DNA of 64,000 nucleotides from PALSA-1006 sp041660815 (GTDB taxonomy: Bacteria > Pseudomonadota > Gammaproteobacteria > Burkholderiales > Gallionellaceae): contig JBAZVN010000001.1 of NCBI GenBank assembly GCA_041660815.1, positions 248,001 through 312,000 of the forward strand, in the 5' to 3' direction. Positions 31,337-40,344 of the stretch are shown piece by piece (within the stretch, counting starts at the first letter, position 1; each line of letters starts with the position of its first letter). The notes under the pieces are model-generated. The model worked only from the letters and a program-made list of their open reading frames with translations, was not told the origin of the DNA and did no database searches. The position numbers were made by a program, and so were the translations under genes.

Positions 31337-32599
31337 ATGCAGCAGCAGACAATGACTCAGGAAACTGAAACGGTACAAGGCCGATCATCGCACAATGCAT
31401 CTCAGATCAAATCTGAAACTCTACAAATAATTATGTTCTCAGGTCGCCCCAATGTTCTGCTCCTGGCGCTCAGCCAGGCCCTGATGCTTTCCGCCATCGT
31501 GATGTCGATGGCGCTCGGCGCCATTCTTGGCAGCGTCCTCGCCCCGGACAAAAGCTACGCGACGTTGCCGATTGTCGTGATGGTGATCGGCACGGCAATC
31601 GCTTCGTTGCCGGCATCCATTTTGATGCGCCGCTTCGGGCGTCGCTCGGGGTTTCTGATCGGCGCCGGTCTCGGGCTGGGCGGCAGTTTGCTGTGCGCGT
31701 TCGCGCTCCTGCAGCATTCATTCGCGCTATTTATCGCCGGGCATTTGCTGCTGGGCAGCTATCAGGGGTTTGCCAATTACTATCGCTTTGCCGCCGTGGA
31801 GGCTGTCGATACCAGTCATGCGAGCCGGGCGATCTCGTGGGTGGTCGCGGGCGGCGTTGTGGCCGCGTTCCTCGGGCCGCAACTCGGGCAGTGGGGACGG
31901 GACTGGATCGAGGGCAGCCTGTTTGTCGGTTCCTATCTTGCGCAGGCGGCGCTCAGCCTGGGCGCACTTGCCTTGCTCGCGCAGGTTCGGCTGAAACCAG
32001 TCGCGGTACACCACACTGATCTTCCGCGCCCGTTGCGCGAAATCCTCGCCCAACCGGCATTGCATGTGTCCATTTTGGGTGCGGCCATCGGCTATGCCGT
32101 GATGATTATGGTGATGACGGCAACCCCGCTGGCCATTCTGGGTTGCGGTTTGCCGGGCACAAACGTCACGCCGGTGATTCAGTGGCACGTTGTCGGCATG
32201 TTCGCGCCTTCATTTTTCACCGGTTCGCTGATCAAGCGTTACAGCGCAATCAAGATCATGCAGATTGGTTTCGTCCTGCTGCTGGGCCACGTTGGCATTA
32301 CCCTTCTCGGGTTTGATTTCCTCAATTTCCTGTCGGCACTTATCCTGCTGGGGGTGGGGTGGAACTTCGCTTTCATCGGCGGGACAACCTTACTCACGCA
32401 AACCTATCGCCCATCCGAGCAATTGAAAGTCCAGGCAATCAATGAATTTACCGTGTTCGGATTGGCGGCGCTAGCTACACTCTCCGCCGGATGGCTGTAT
32501 GAACGGTTTGGCTGGGTCACTTTGAATTTGACTGTCGTGCCGATACTCGCCATTGCGCTGTTGTCCACCATGTCTCATGCGCGACGACAACGACATTAG
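31337..32599 (+). CDS. MFS transporter
   Basis: 420 residues from ATG 31337 (ATG 31352 also possible), 12 predicted membrane segments. Segments LLLALSQALMLSAIVMSMAL and ILMRRFGRRSGFLIGAGLGLG carry the MFS loop between helices 2 and 3. It is visibly more GC-rich than the TIR islet just before it. No partner genes; substrate unknown. From 32600 to 32846 I see no gene, only a weak TATCAGCT/AGCTGATA hairpin at 32636-32659. Confidence 0.85.
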   Translation: MQQQTMTQETETVQGRSSHNASQIKSETLQIIMFSGRPNVLLLALSQALMLSAIVMSMALGAILGSVLAPDKSYATLPIVVMVIGTAIASLPASILMRRFGRRSGFLIGAGLGLGGSLLCAFALLQHSFALFIAGHLLLGSYQGFANYYRFAAVEAVDTSHASRAISWVVAGGVVAAFLGPQLGQWGRDWIEGSLFVGSYLAQAALSLGALALLAQVRLKPVAVHHTDLPRPLREILAQPALHVSILGAAIGYAVMIMVMTATPLAILGCGLPGTNVTPVIQWHVVGMFAPSFFTGSLIKRYSAIKIMQIGFVLLLGHVGITLLGFDFLNFLSALILLGVGWNFAFIGGTTLLTQTYRPSEQLKVQAINEFTVFGLAALATLSAGWLYERFGWVTLNLTVVPILAIALLSTMSHARRQRH

Positions 32600-32846
32600 T
32601 AACTTGCCGCATCTCGATAATTCCCCCGGAAGCCATATCAGCTCTATCTTTAGCTGATAGCAAGCCCAACTTGGCAGACTTTTTCCCTCGCCTTCACAAT
32701 TTCCCCCTCCACACTTGCTCAAACAAATCTGTCGTAATAAACAGCTTTAGCCAATTTACGCAATCCATTGCTTTTTAAGCATATTTCATTTTCGACAAAT
32801 ATTCGCTAACTCATTGTCCTATAAAGAAAAAATCCCAAAAATAGGC

Positions 32847-32908
32847 TTGACCTTGCATATTTTTTTCAATATAGTGGCGCTTAGTGGGGGAAAGTGGGTT
32901 TTTGTGGG
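32847..32908 (+). promoter_or_regulatory. mraZ promoter with three MraZ boxes
   Basis: TTGACC (32847-32852), 17-base spacer, TATAGT (32870-32875). Just downstream lie three GTGGG repeats at 32884, 32894 and 32904, spaced exactly ten bases. This is the known MraZ operator arrangement, so the cluster is probably autorepressed by MraZ. Confidence 0.85.
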
Positions 32909-32931
32909 AAAACGTAATCAGGATCTCAGGG

Positions 32932-33381
32932 ATGTTTCAGGGGGCAACTCAACTAAATCTGGATAGCAAAGGGCGTCTCGCGATACCGGCACGGCATCGC
33001 GACGTGTTGCTTGCGCACTGTTCCGGCAAGTTGATCCTGACTGCCGACCATCAGGATGCCTGCCTGTTGATTTATCCGGAAAACGAATGGCAGCCGATTA
33101 GCGAGCAGCTGCGGAAAATGCCTTCTTTAAACAATCAAGTACGTCAATTACAACGGCGACTGCTGGGATACGCCGAAGCGGTAGAAATGGATGCCACCGG
33201 CCGCATACTGATCTCCCCCTCCCTGCGCAGCTACGCCAAGCTCGACAAGCAAGTCGTTCTGGTCGGCCAGGGAAATAAATTTGAATTGTGGGACGAGCAA
33301 CGATGGGCACAACTCAGTGAAGAATCCATTAGTTTTGGTGATGGCATATTGCCTCCCGGCATGGAGGGATTCTCGCTGTGA
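32932..33381 (+). CDS. mraZ: Transcriptional regulator MraZ
   Basis: 149 residues from ATG 32932 (MFQGATQLNLDSKGRLAIPARHR); upstream in-frame starts fall in the operator and are rejected. Two SpoVT/AbrB-like repeats with the DxxGR motifs DSKGRLAIP and DATGRILISP. It represses the dcw operon through the GTGGG boxes directly upstream. Overlaps rsmH by 4 bases. Confidence 0.96.
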   Translation: MFQGATQLNLDSKGRLAIPARHRDVLLAHCSGKLILTADHQDACLLIYPENEWQPISEQLRKMPSLNNQVRQLQRRLLGYAEAVEMDATGRILISPSLRSYAKLDKQVVLVGQGNKFELWDEQRWAQLSEESISFGDGILPPGMEGFSL

Positions 33382-34319
33382 GCGTAGGCTTTAGCCACGA
33401 CACAGTTTTGTTACACGAAGCAGTGGATGCCTTAAATATCAAACCTGCGGGTATTTACATTGACGGCACCTTTGGTCGCGGCGGGCACAGCCGCTTGATT
33501 CTGGAAAAGTTGGGCTCAGAAGGCCGCCTGATCGCACTGGATAAAGATCCAATGGCGATTGCGGCAGCCCAAACACTGCAGGACACACGCTTTCAAATAA
33601 TTCATAGCGGCTTTGAGCATTTGCGCGATGTCTTGCGCACGCTGGATATTGAGAAAGTTGATGGAATCCTGCTGGATTTAGGCGTGTCCTCACCGCAACT
33701 GGATGATGCGCAACGCGGTTTTAGTTTTCGTTTTGATGCGCCGCTGGATATGCGCATGGATACCAGCCGTGGCTTGACTGCGGCACAGTGGCTGGCAACA
33801 GCCGAAGAGAGTTTATTAGCGGAGGTGATTAGTGAGTACGGCGAAGAACGGTTTGCTAGGAAGATTGCAAGAGCGCTTGTTGATGCGCGCCAAGAACAAC
33901 CCATCCTCACCACGCGGCAACTCAGTGAAATTATCGCAAAAGTGGTACACACCCGCGAGCCCGGCAAAAATCCGGCGACCCGTACCTTTCAAGCTATACG
34001 GATTTATCTCAACCGCGAACTCGAGGAGCTCGAAAGCGTGCTCCCGCAGTGCATGGATTGTTTGAAGATTAACGGAATAATGGCCGTGATCAGCTTTCAT
34101 TCGTTGGAAGATCGCATCGTTAAGCACTTTATGCGCGATATGGCACAGGGAGACAAGTTGCCGCGCAATTTGCCGATTCGTGCGGCGGATATTCCTCCGG
34201 GGAAATTACGCATTGTGGGAAAAGCCATCAAGGCATCCGCGCAAGAACTGGCGCAAAATCCGCGTGCGCGCAGCGCAGTGTTAAGAGTTGGCGTTAATAC
34301 GGGTGGTTTAAGTGCTTAG
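33378..34319 (+). CDS. rsmH: 16S rRNA (cytosine-1402-N4)-methyltransferase
   Basis: 313 residues from GTG 33378. HDTVLLHEAVDALNI, YIDGTFGRGGHSRLIL, DGILLDLGVSSPQLDDAQRGFSF and ISFHSLEDRIVKHFMRD are RsmH signatures. It methylates the same nucleotide as RsmI, encoded at 8789. Overlaps ftsL by 8 bases. Confidence 0.97.
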   Translation: MSVGFSHDTVLLHEAVDALNIKPAGIYIDGTFGRGGHSRLILEKLGSEGRLIALDKDPMAIAAAQTLQDTRFQIIHSGFEHLRDVLRTLDIEKVDGILLDLGVSSPQLDDAQRGFSFRFDAPLDMRMDTSRGLTAAQWLATAEESLLAEVISEYGEERFARKIARALVDARQEQPILTTRQLSEIIAKVVHTREPGKNPATRTFQAIRIYLNRELEELESVLPQCMDCLKINGIMAVISFHSLEDRIVKHFMRDMAQGDKLPRNLPIRAADIPPGKLRIVGKAIKASAQELAQNPRARSAVLRVGVNTGGLSA

Positions 34320-34593
34320 GTTAAACCTGTTGCTGCTGGTAATTGTTATTGCCTGCGCCTTGGCTGTGGTCACTTCACAACATAAGGCGCGCAAATTATT
34401 TATTGAATTGCAAAGCGAAAAAGATAAGGCGCGTCAAATGGAAGTTGAATGGGGGCAATTGCAATTGGAACTCAGCACCTTGGCGCTGCCCACCCGCGTC
34501 GAAAGAATTGCCGGAAACCAGCTACAGATGCAAATGCCACAGGGCGATCAAATTCAATTTATCCGCATCGACTCGCATAAGGAAGGTCCCTGA
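34312..34593 (+). CDS. ftsL: Cell division protein FtsL
   Basis: 93 residues from GTG 34312: one membrane helix (LNLLLLVIVIACALAVVTSQ) and a periplasmic coiled coil (KLFIELQSEKDKARQMEVEW). It forms the FtsQLB complex that activates FtsWI. Position between rsmH and ftsI confirms the call. The stop overlaps ftsI. Confidence 0.93.
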   Translation: MLRLNLLLLVIVIACALAVVTSQHKARKLFIELQSEKDKARQMEVEWGQLQLELSTLALPTRVERIAGNQLQMQMPQGDQIQFIRIDSHKEGP

Positions 34594-36326
34594 TGCGCCG
34601 CACCCGCAACATTCAAACTAACGGCCAGTTGGCATTGCCTTCCTGGCGTTCGCGCGTTCTGTTCGTGCTGCTACTTGCGGGATTGGCGGGATTGCTGGTT
34701 CGCGCAGTATATTTGCAGGGAATCAACAACGACTTCCTGCAGCAAAAAGGCTCGGCACGCTATGACCGGATAATCGATATTCATGCGCACCGCGGCATGA
34801 TTAGCGACCGCAACGGCGAACGTCTCGCGATTAGCACCCCGGTGGAATCCATTTGGGCCAGTCCGGCGGATGTTGAGGCTTCACCAAAACAGCTGCAACA
34901 ACTGGCAACAATCCTCGACATGCCAAGCGACGAGCTAAAAAAACGCTTATCCAATACGTCACATGACTTTATTTATCTAAAACGCCAGCTTCCCCCCGAA
35001 CAGGCGTCAAAAGCGATTCGTCTTGGTATCGCCGGCGTGTCCTTAAAACGCGAATATCGCCGCTATTATCCGAGCGGTGAAGTCACCTCACACCTGCTGG
35101 GTTTCACCGATGTGGACGACAACGGCCAGGAAGGGATCGAGCTGGCGATGCAAACACAGTTAAGCGGCAAAGCAGGCAGCCAGCGCGTCATCAAAGATCG
35201 ACGCGGTCAAATTATCGAGGACGTTGCCAGTGTGCGCGCACCCAAAGAAGGCAGCGATATTGCGCTCAGTCTGGATAATAAAATTCAATTTTTAGCGCAT
35301 CGCGAAATTCGCCAGGCAGTGGAGAAACATCACGCCAAAGCCGGTTCAATTGTGGTGCTGGACGCAAAGACCGGCGAGGTATTGGCACTGGCCAATTGGC
35401 CCAGTTACAACCCCAATATTCGCGGCAAGCCAAGTATAGAACTACTTAGAAATCATGTTGTTACAGACTTATTCGAACCGGGCTCAACCATGAAACCGTT
35501 TACCGTGGCGGCCGCTTTGGAGCTGGGTAAAGTGACACCCGCCACAGTGATCAATACAGAAAACGGAATCTATACTTTGGGTGGCCGCAAGATTCACGAC
35601 ACCCATCCCGAACGCACTATGTCTGTGGCCCGAATCATTCAGGTTTCGAGCAATGTGGGCGCCGCCAAAATAGCGTTGTCGATGAAACCCGAGCAGTTTT
35701 GGCAGAGCTTAAGCAACAATGGTTTCGGCACTCAAACCGGTTGCGAATTTCCCGGGGAGGCGGCCGGAAGGTTACGCAACTTCAAAAAATGGAAGCCGAT
35801 TGAGCAGGCAACCATGTCTTACGGCAACGGCATATCAGTGAATTTACTGCAACTGGCGCGCGCCTATACCGTGTTTGCCAACGAAGGCGAATTAAAGCCG
35901 GTAACGCTGTTGAAGAAAGACATCCCGGGACTGGGAACGCAAGTCTATTCGGCTGCCACCGCACATGCCGTGCGTGACATGCTGGAATCTGTCGTCAGAC
36001 CGGGCGGCACCGCGCCGCTTGCGCAGATCACCGGTTATCGCGTGGCTGGAAAAACCGGCACCGCACACAAGCTTGAAGGCGGACGCTATGTGAATAAATA
36101 TGTTGCCTCATTTGTCGGTCTGGCACCCGCCTCCAATCCGCGCCTGATTGTGGCAGTCATGCTTAACGAGCCAAGCGGCGCGCAATATTACGGCGGCCAG
36201 GTAGCCGCACCCGCTTTTAGTAATGTCATGGGTGCCGCATTGCGCCTGCTCAATGTACCCAACGATGCACCGCTGAATAATGTGATGCAACCCACCCCCG
36301 AACAATTCATCAGGGAAGAAGTATGA
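34593..36326 (+). CDS. ftsI: Peptidoglycan transpeptidase FtsI (PBP3)
   Basis: 577 residues: N-terminal membrane helix (~20-40), pedestal domain with the RGMISDRNGERLAIS motif, and transpeptidase with SxxK EPGSTMKPFT, SxN SSNVG and KTGT AGKTGTAHK. It crosslinks septal peptidoglycan with FtsW. Overlaps murE by 4 bases. Confidence 0.97.
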   Translation: MRRTRNIQTNGQLALPSWRSRVLFVLLLAGLAGLLVRAVYLQGINNDFLQQKGSARYDRIIDIHAHRGMISDRNGERLAISTPVESIWASPADVEASPKQLQQLATILDMPSDELKKRLSNTSHDFIYLKRQLPPEQASKAIRLGIAGVSLKREYRRYYPSGEVTSHLLGFTDVDDNGQEGIELAMQTQLSGKAGSQRVIKDRRGQIIEDVASVRAPKEGSDIALSLDNKIQFLAHREIRQAVEKHHAKAGSIVVLDAKTGEVLALANWPSYNPNIRGKPSIELLRNHVVTDLFEPGSTMKPFTVAAALELGKVTPATVINTENGIYTLGGRKIHDTHPERTMSVARIIQVSSNVGAAKIALSMKPEQFWQSLSNNGFGTQTGCEFPGEAAGRLRNFKKWKPIEQATMSYGNGISVNLLQLARAYTVFANEGELKPVTLLKKDIPGLGTQVYSAATAHAVRDMLESVVRPGGTAPLAQITGYRVAGKTGTAHKLEGGRYVNKYVASFVGLAPASNPRLIVAVMLNEPSGAQYYGGQVAAPAFSNVMGAALRLLNVPNDAPLNNVMQPTPEQFIREEV

Positions 36327-37858
36327 GCGCGACCACTTCAACCCAGCATTCTGCCGCGGCCGCGCAACTCGCTACACTGGGGGTGAAAATTTCACATCTG
36401 GTCGCCGACAGCCGTCTGGTTAACGCGGGCGACACCTTTGTTGCCTATCCCGGCACGCAGGCTGATGGACGCCAATATATTGCCCAGGCGATTGCCAAAG
36501 GGGCCAACGCGGTCATCTGGGAGGCGGACAATTTCGTCTGGGATCAAGCTTGGCAAGTTCCCAATCTGCCCATTCACAACCTGCGTGAGCAAGCCGGATA
36601 TCTTGCCGATCATGTATATAGCGCGCCCTCGCAAAAATTATGGATGGTGGGCGTCACCGGCACCAACGGCAAAACCACCTGCACGCATTGGATTGCCCGC
36701 AGTCTGAGCGCACTGAATCGCAAAACCGCCGTACTGGGAACGCTGGGCAACGGTTTCGCTGGGGCGCTGCAAACCACCTTGAACACAACGCCCGAAGCGC
36801 TAAGCGTACACGGCTTGCTGGCGGATTTTTTACAGCAGGGCGCGCAAGCTGCCGCAATGGAAGTGTCGTCGCACGCGCTAATACAGGGACGCGTAAATGG
36901 CGTTAATTTTGATGTTGCGCTCTTCACCAATTTAACGCGCGACCACCTCGACTATCACGGCGATATGCAGGGCTATGCCTCAGCCAAACAGCGCCTGTTC
37001 GTTTGGGAAAATTTAAAGCACGCGGTATTAAATCTGGATGATCCGTTTGGCATAGAACTGGCCGAAGCATTGCACAGTAGCGGGGTAGAGATCACCGGCT
37101 ATGGTCTCGGACAGGAAGCTATGTTGTACGCGCAGCGTCACGGTTACCGCATGGTTTTTGGCCGCGACTTGAGCATGGATGCAAGCGGCATTAAACTCAA
37201 AATTCAATCCAGCTGGGGCGGTGCAGACTTTGCCAGCGGACTCATCGGGCGTTTCAATGTGGCGAACTTGCTGGGAACCCTGGCTGTTTTGCTGGTGAGC
37301 GGCGCAGGACTTGCCGAGGCTTTACGCGAGCTGTCCGTGCAAACGCCGGTGTCCGGTCGTATGCAAACATTCGGCGGCAACAATAAACCCACGGTGGTGA
37401 TTGATTATGCGCACTCTCCCGATGCGCTGGAAAAAGTATTGCAAACGCTGCATGAAGTATCCGATTCCGACGGCGGAAAAATTATTTGCGTATTCGGTTG
37501 CGGCGGTGATCGCGACCGCGGCAAACGTCCGTTGATGGGCGCCATCTCCAGCCAATATGCCAACGTAAGCATTGTCACCAGCGACAATCCGCGCAGCGAA
37601 AATGCACACGATATTATCCGGGCCATCACCGCCGATATGCGCGGCGACTATCGGGTGATTGAAAATCGTGCCCAAGCGATTGCAACGGGTATCGCCCTGG
37701 CAAGCGCAAAAGACATTGTTTTGCTGGCCGGAAAAGGACACGAGACCTATCAGGAAATTGCCGGAATCAAATATCCATTCAGCGACGCCGAGTATGCACA
37801 AGCTGCCCTCGCCTCTTGGCGAAACACCCAACAGGAAACTGCGGGAGCCACAGCATGA
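36323..37858 (+). CDS. murE: UDP-MurNAc-tripeptide synthetase (meso-DAP adding)
   Basis: 511 residues. ATP loop GVTGTNGKTTCTHWIA, carbamylated-Lys region, FTNLTRDHLDYHG and the amino-acid selectivity motif DNPR (SDNPRSENAHDI), which marks meso-diaminopimelate as substrate. It adds the third residue of the peptidoglycan stem. ATGA overlap with murF. Confidence 0.97.
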   Translation: MSATTSTQHSAAAAQLATLGVKISHLVADSRLVNAGDTFVAYPGTQADGRQYIAQAIAKGANAVIWEADNFVWDQAWQVPNLPIHNLREQAGYLADHVYSAPSQKLWMVGVTGTNGKTTCTHWIARSLSALNRKTAVLGTLGNGFAGALQTTLNTTPEALSVHGLLADFLQQGAQAAAMEVSSHALIQGRVNGVNFDVALFTNLTRDHLDYHGDMQGYASAKQRLFVWENLKHAVLNLDDPFGIELAEALHSSGVEITGYGLGQEAMLYAQRHGYRMVFGRDLSMDASGIKLKIQSSWGGADFASGLIGRFNVANLLGTLAVLLVSGAGLAEALRELSVQTPVSGRMQTFGGNNKPTVVIDYAHSPDALEKVLQTLHEVSDSDGGKIICVFGCGGDRDRGKRPLMGAISSQYANVSIVTSDNPRSENAHDIIRAITADMRGDYRVIENRAQAIATGIALASAKDIVLLAGKGHETYQEIAGIKYPFSDAEYAQAALASWRNTQQETAGATA

Positions 37859-39228
37859 TGCTGCTTTCACACCTCGCGCAACTGCTCGATGCCCGTCTGG
37901 TTGGAAAAGATGCGCAGTTCAGCGACATTTCTACCGATAGCCGCAAAATCAAAGCGGGGGATTTATTTATCGCCTTACGCGGGGATAATTTTGACGGTTT
38001 TGAATTTGTCGCCGGTTCCATTCAACTCGGCGCAGTCGCTGGCTTGGTCAATGCCGACAGCTACGCGAAATCTGCGGCAATTCTTGCCCCCGAATCTTCA
38101 ATTCTGATCGTGGAAGACACCCGCTTGGCGCTGGGCAAAATAGCCGCCCACTGGCGCAAGCAGTTCAATATTCCGCTGGTGGGCATTACCGGCAGCAACG
38201 GAAAAACCACCGTCAAAGAAATGCTCGCCAGTATTCTGCGCGCACATACCGGCGCTGCCGATTTCGTCCTGGCAACACAGGGAAATTTAAATAACGACAT
38301 CGGCCTGCCGCTTACCCTGCTCAAACTGCGCGCCACGCACCGTTATGCCGTGATTGAAATGGGCATGAATCACCCCGGTGAAATCGAATATTTGACGCAC
38401 CTGGCCTGTCCGGATGTCGCCGTGATTAACAATGCCGGCAGCGCCCACCTTGAAGGTCTGGGCAATGTGGAAGCCGTGGCCCGCGCCAAAGGGGAAATTT
38501 TTGCCGGCCTCGGTGAGCACGGCATCGCCGTAATTAACGCGGATGATGATCATGCGGATTTGTGGCGTGAACTTGCCGCAGGACACACCGTTATTGATTT
38601 TGCTTTGCATCAGGCAGCACAACTAAAAGCCGTATGGCAGCCGTATCAGCACGGCGCGGAAGTAAAAATATCTTTTAATAATCAAGCAGTTGAAGTAAAA
38701 CTACAGATACCCGGCGCGCACAATGTGCGCAATGCATTGGCCGCCACCGGCGCCGCACTGGCACTGAACATTCCGCTGACAACCATAGCTGCCGCCTTAT
38801 CCGAATTCAGCGGCGTAGCCGGACGCCTGCAACGCAAGACTGCCTTGCGCGGCGCGGTGTTAATTGACGACACCTACAACGCCAATCCGGCCTCATTACA
38901 TGCGGCATTGGAAGTGCTGGCCAATGAGGACGGGGAAAAGATATTGGTGCTGGGCGACATGGGAGAACTCGGCGCGGATGCGGCAAAACTGCATGCAGAC
39001 ATTGGTGCCGAAGCGCGCCAATTGGGTATTCAGAAAATTTTTGCCCTAGGGGATTTAAGCACCTATGCCGTGGATGAATTCGGTGACGGGGCAACGCATT
39101 TCAAACGTCTGGAAGATTTGCTGGAAAGCTTAAACCAGCACTTGTGTGTCGGCAGCACGGTGTTGGTTAAAGGTTCACGTTTTATGAAAATGGAACGCGT
39201 CGTGCATCACTGTACGGCGCTGCAATAG
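37855..39228 (+). CDS. murF: UDP-MurNAc-tripeptide D-Ala-D-Ala ligase
   Basis: 457 residues from ATG 37855 (or 37858). DISTDSRKIKAGDLFIALRG, ATP loop GITGSNGKTTVKEMLASI, EMGMNHPGEIEYLTHL, VLIDDTYNANPASLHAAL and VLVKGSRFMKMERVV. It completes the pentapeptide precursor. Longer in-frame starts inside murE are rejected. Confidence 0.97.
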   Translation: MMLLSHLAQLLDARLVGKDAQFSDISTDSRKIKAGDLFIALRGDNFDGFEFVAGSIQLGAVAGLVNADSYAKSAAILAPESSILIVEDTRLALGKIAAHWRKQFNIPLVGITGSNGKTTVKEMLASILRAHTGAADFVLATQGNLNNDIGLPLTLLKLRATHRYAVIEMGMNHPGEIEYLTHLACPDVAVINNAGSAHLEGLGNVEAVARAKGEIFAGLGEHGIAVINADDDHADLWRELAAGHTVIDFALHQAAQLKAVWQPYQHGAEVKISFNNQAVEVKLQIPGAHNVRNALAATGAALALNIPLTTIAAALSEFSGVAGRLQRKTALRGAVLIDDTYNANPASLHAALEVLANEDGEKILVLGDMGELGADAAKLHADIGAEARQLGIQKIFALGDLSTYAVDEFGDGATHFKRLEDLLESLNQHLCVGSTVLVKGSRFMKMERVVHHCTALQ

Positions 39229-39236
39229 GAGAACCC

Positions 39237-40340
39237 ATGTTATTAGCTCTCACCCAATGGTTAGCCGAAGATTTTCGCGCATTCAGCGTATTTAACTACA
39301 TCACTTTGCGCGCCATTCTCGCCGCAATGACCGCACTGTTCATTTCGTTTTTAGTCGGTCCGGCCATGATCCGAAAATTAACACAGATGAAAATCGGCCA
39401 ATCGGTGCGCAATGACGGCCCGCAAACGCACCTGATTAAATCCGGAACGCCTACCATGGGCGGAGCGCTGATTTTAACCTCGATCACCATCACCACCCTG
39501 CTATGGGGCGACTTTCACAACCCCTACATCTGGGTGGTATTGCTCACCACACTCGGCGTGGGAGCCGTGGGTTGGGTTGATGACTATCGCAAAGTCGTCA
39601 AACGTAATTCTGACGGACTTTCCGCCAAGGCCAAGATGTTCTGGCAATCTCTGATTGCCTTTGCCGTGGGCGCTTATTTATGGTCGCACGCCAGCACCCC
39701 CGCGCATACCGAATTGATTGTGCCTTTCTTTAAATTCGTTGCCATTCCGCTCGGGGTATTCGGCTTTATCGTGCTGGTGTATCTGGTGATCGTGGGCAGC
39801 AGCAATGCTGTTAACCTCACTGACGGCCTGGATGGTCTGGCAATTATGCCAACCGTGATGGTCAGCAGTGCATTGGCGATTTTTGCCTATGTTGCCGGTC
39901 ATGCCGTGTTTTCAAAATACTTGGGGGTTCCCTACATCCCGGGGGCGGGCGAACTGGCCGTATTCTGCGCGGCGATTGCCGGTGCCGGTTTGGCATTTTT
40001 ATGGTTTAACGCCTATCCCGCAGAAGTCTTCATGGGCGACGTGGGCGCACTGGCACTGGGCGCCGCGCTCGGTGTGGTGGCGGTGATCGTGCGCCAGGAA
40101 ATCGTTCTGTTCATTATGGGCGGCGTGTTTGTGGTGGAAGCGGTTTCAGTGATGTTGCAGGTCTCGTATTTCAAGTACACCAAAAAATTCCATGGCCAGG
40201 GCAAACGCATTTTTTTAATGGCGCCTTTGCACCATCACTTTGAACAAAAAGGCTGGAAGGAAACTCAGGTAGTCGTGAGATTTTGGATTATCACCATGCT
40301 GCTGGTGTTGCTGGGTCTGGCAACCCTGAAGTTGAGATAA
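39237..40340 (+). CDS. mraY: Phospho-MurNAc-pentapeptide translocase
   Basis: 367 residues, about ten membrane helices; catalytic loops GPQTHLIKSGTPTMGG, GWVDDYRKVV, NAVNLTDGLDGLA, GDVGALALGAALG and APLHHHFEQKGW. It makes lipid I at the inner membrane. Start ATG follows TAGGAGAACCC. Confidence 0.98.
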   Translation: MLLALTQWLAEDFRAFSVFNYITLRAILAAMTALFISFLVGPAMIRKLTQMKIGQSVRNDGPQTHLIKSGTPTMGGALILTSITITTLLWGDFHNPYIWVVLLTTLGVGAVGWVDDYRKVVKRNSDGLSAKAKMFWQSLIAFAVGAYLWSHASTPAHTELIVPFFKFVAIPLGVFGFIVLVYLVIVGSSNAVNLTDGLDGLAIMPTVMVSSALAIFAYVAGHAVFSKYLGVPYIPGAGELAVFCAAIAGAGLAFLWFNAYPAEVFMGDVGALALGAALGVVAVIVRQEIVLFIMGGVFVVEAVSVMLQVSYFKYTKKFHGQGKRIFLMAPLHHHFEQKGWKETQVVVRFWIITMLLVLLGLATLKLR

Positions 40341-40344
40341 GCAC

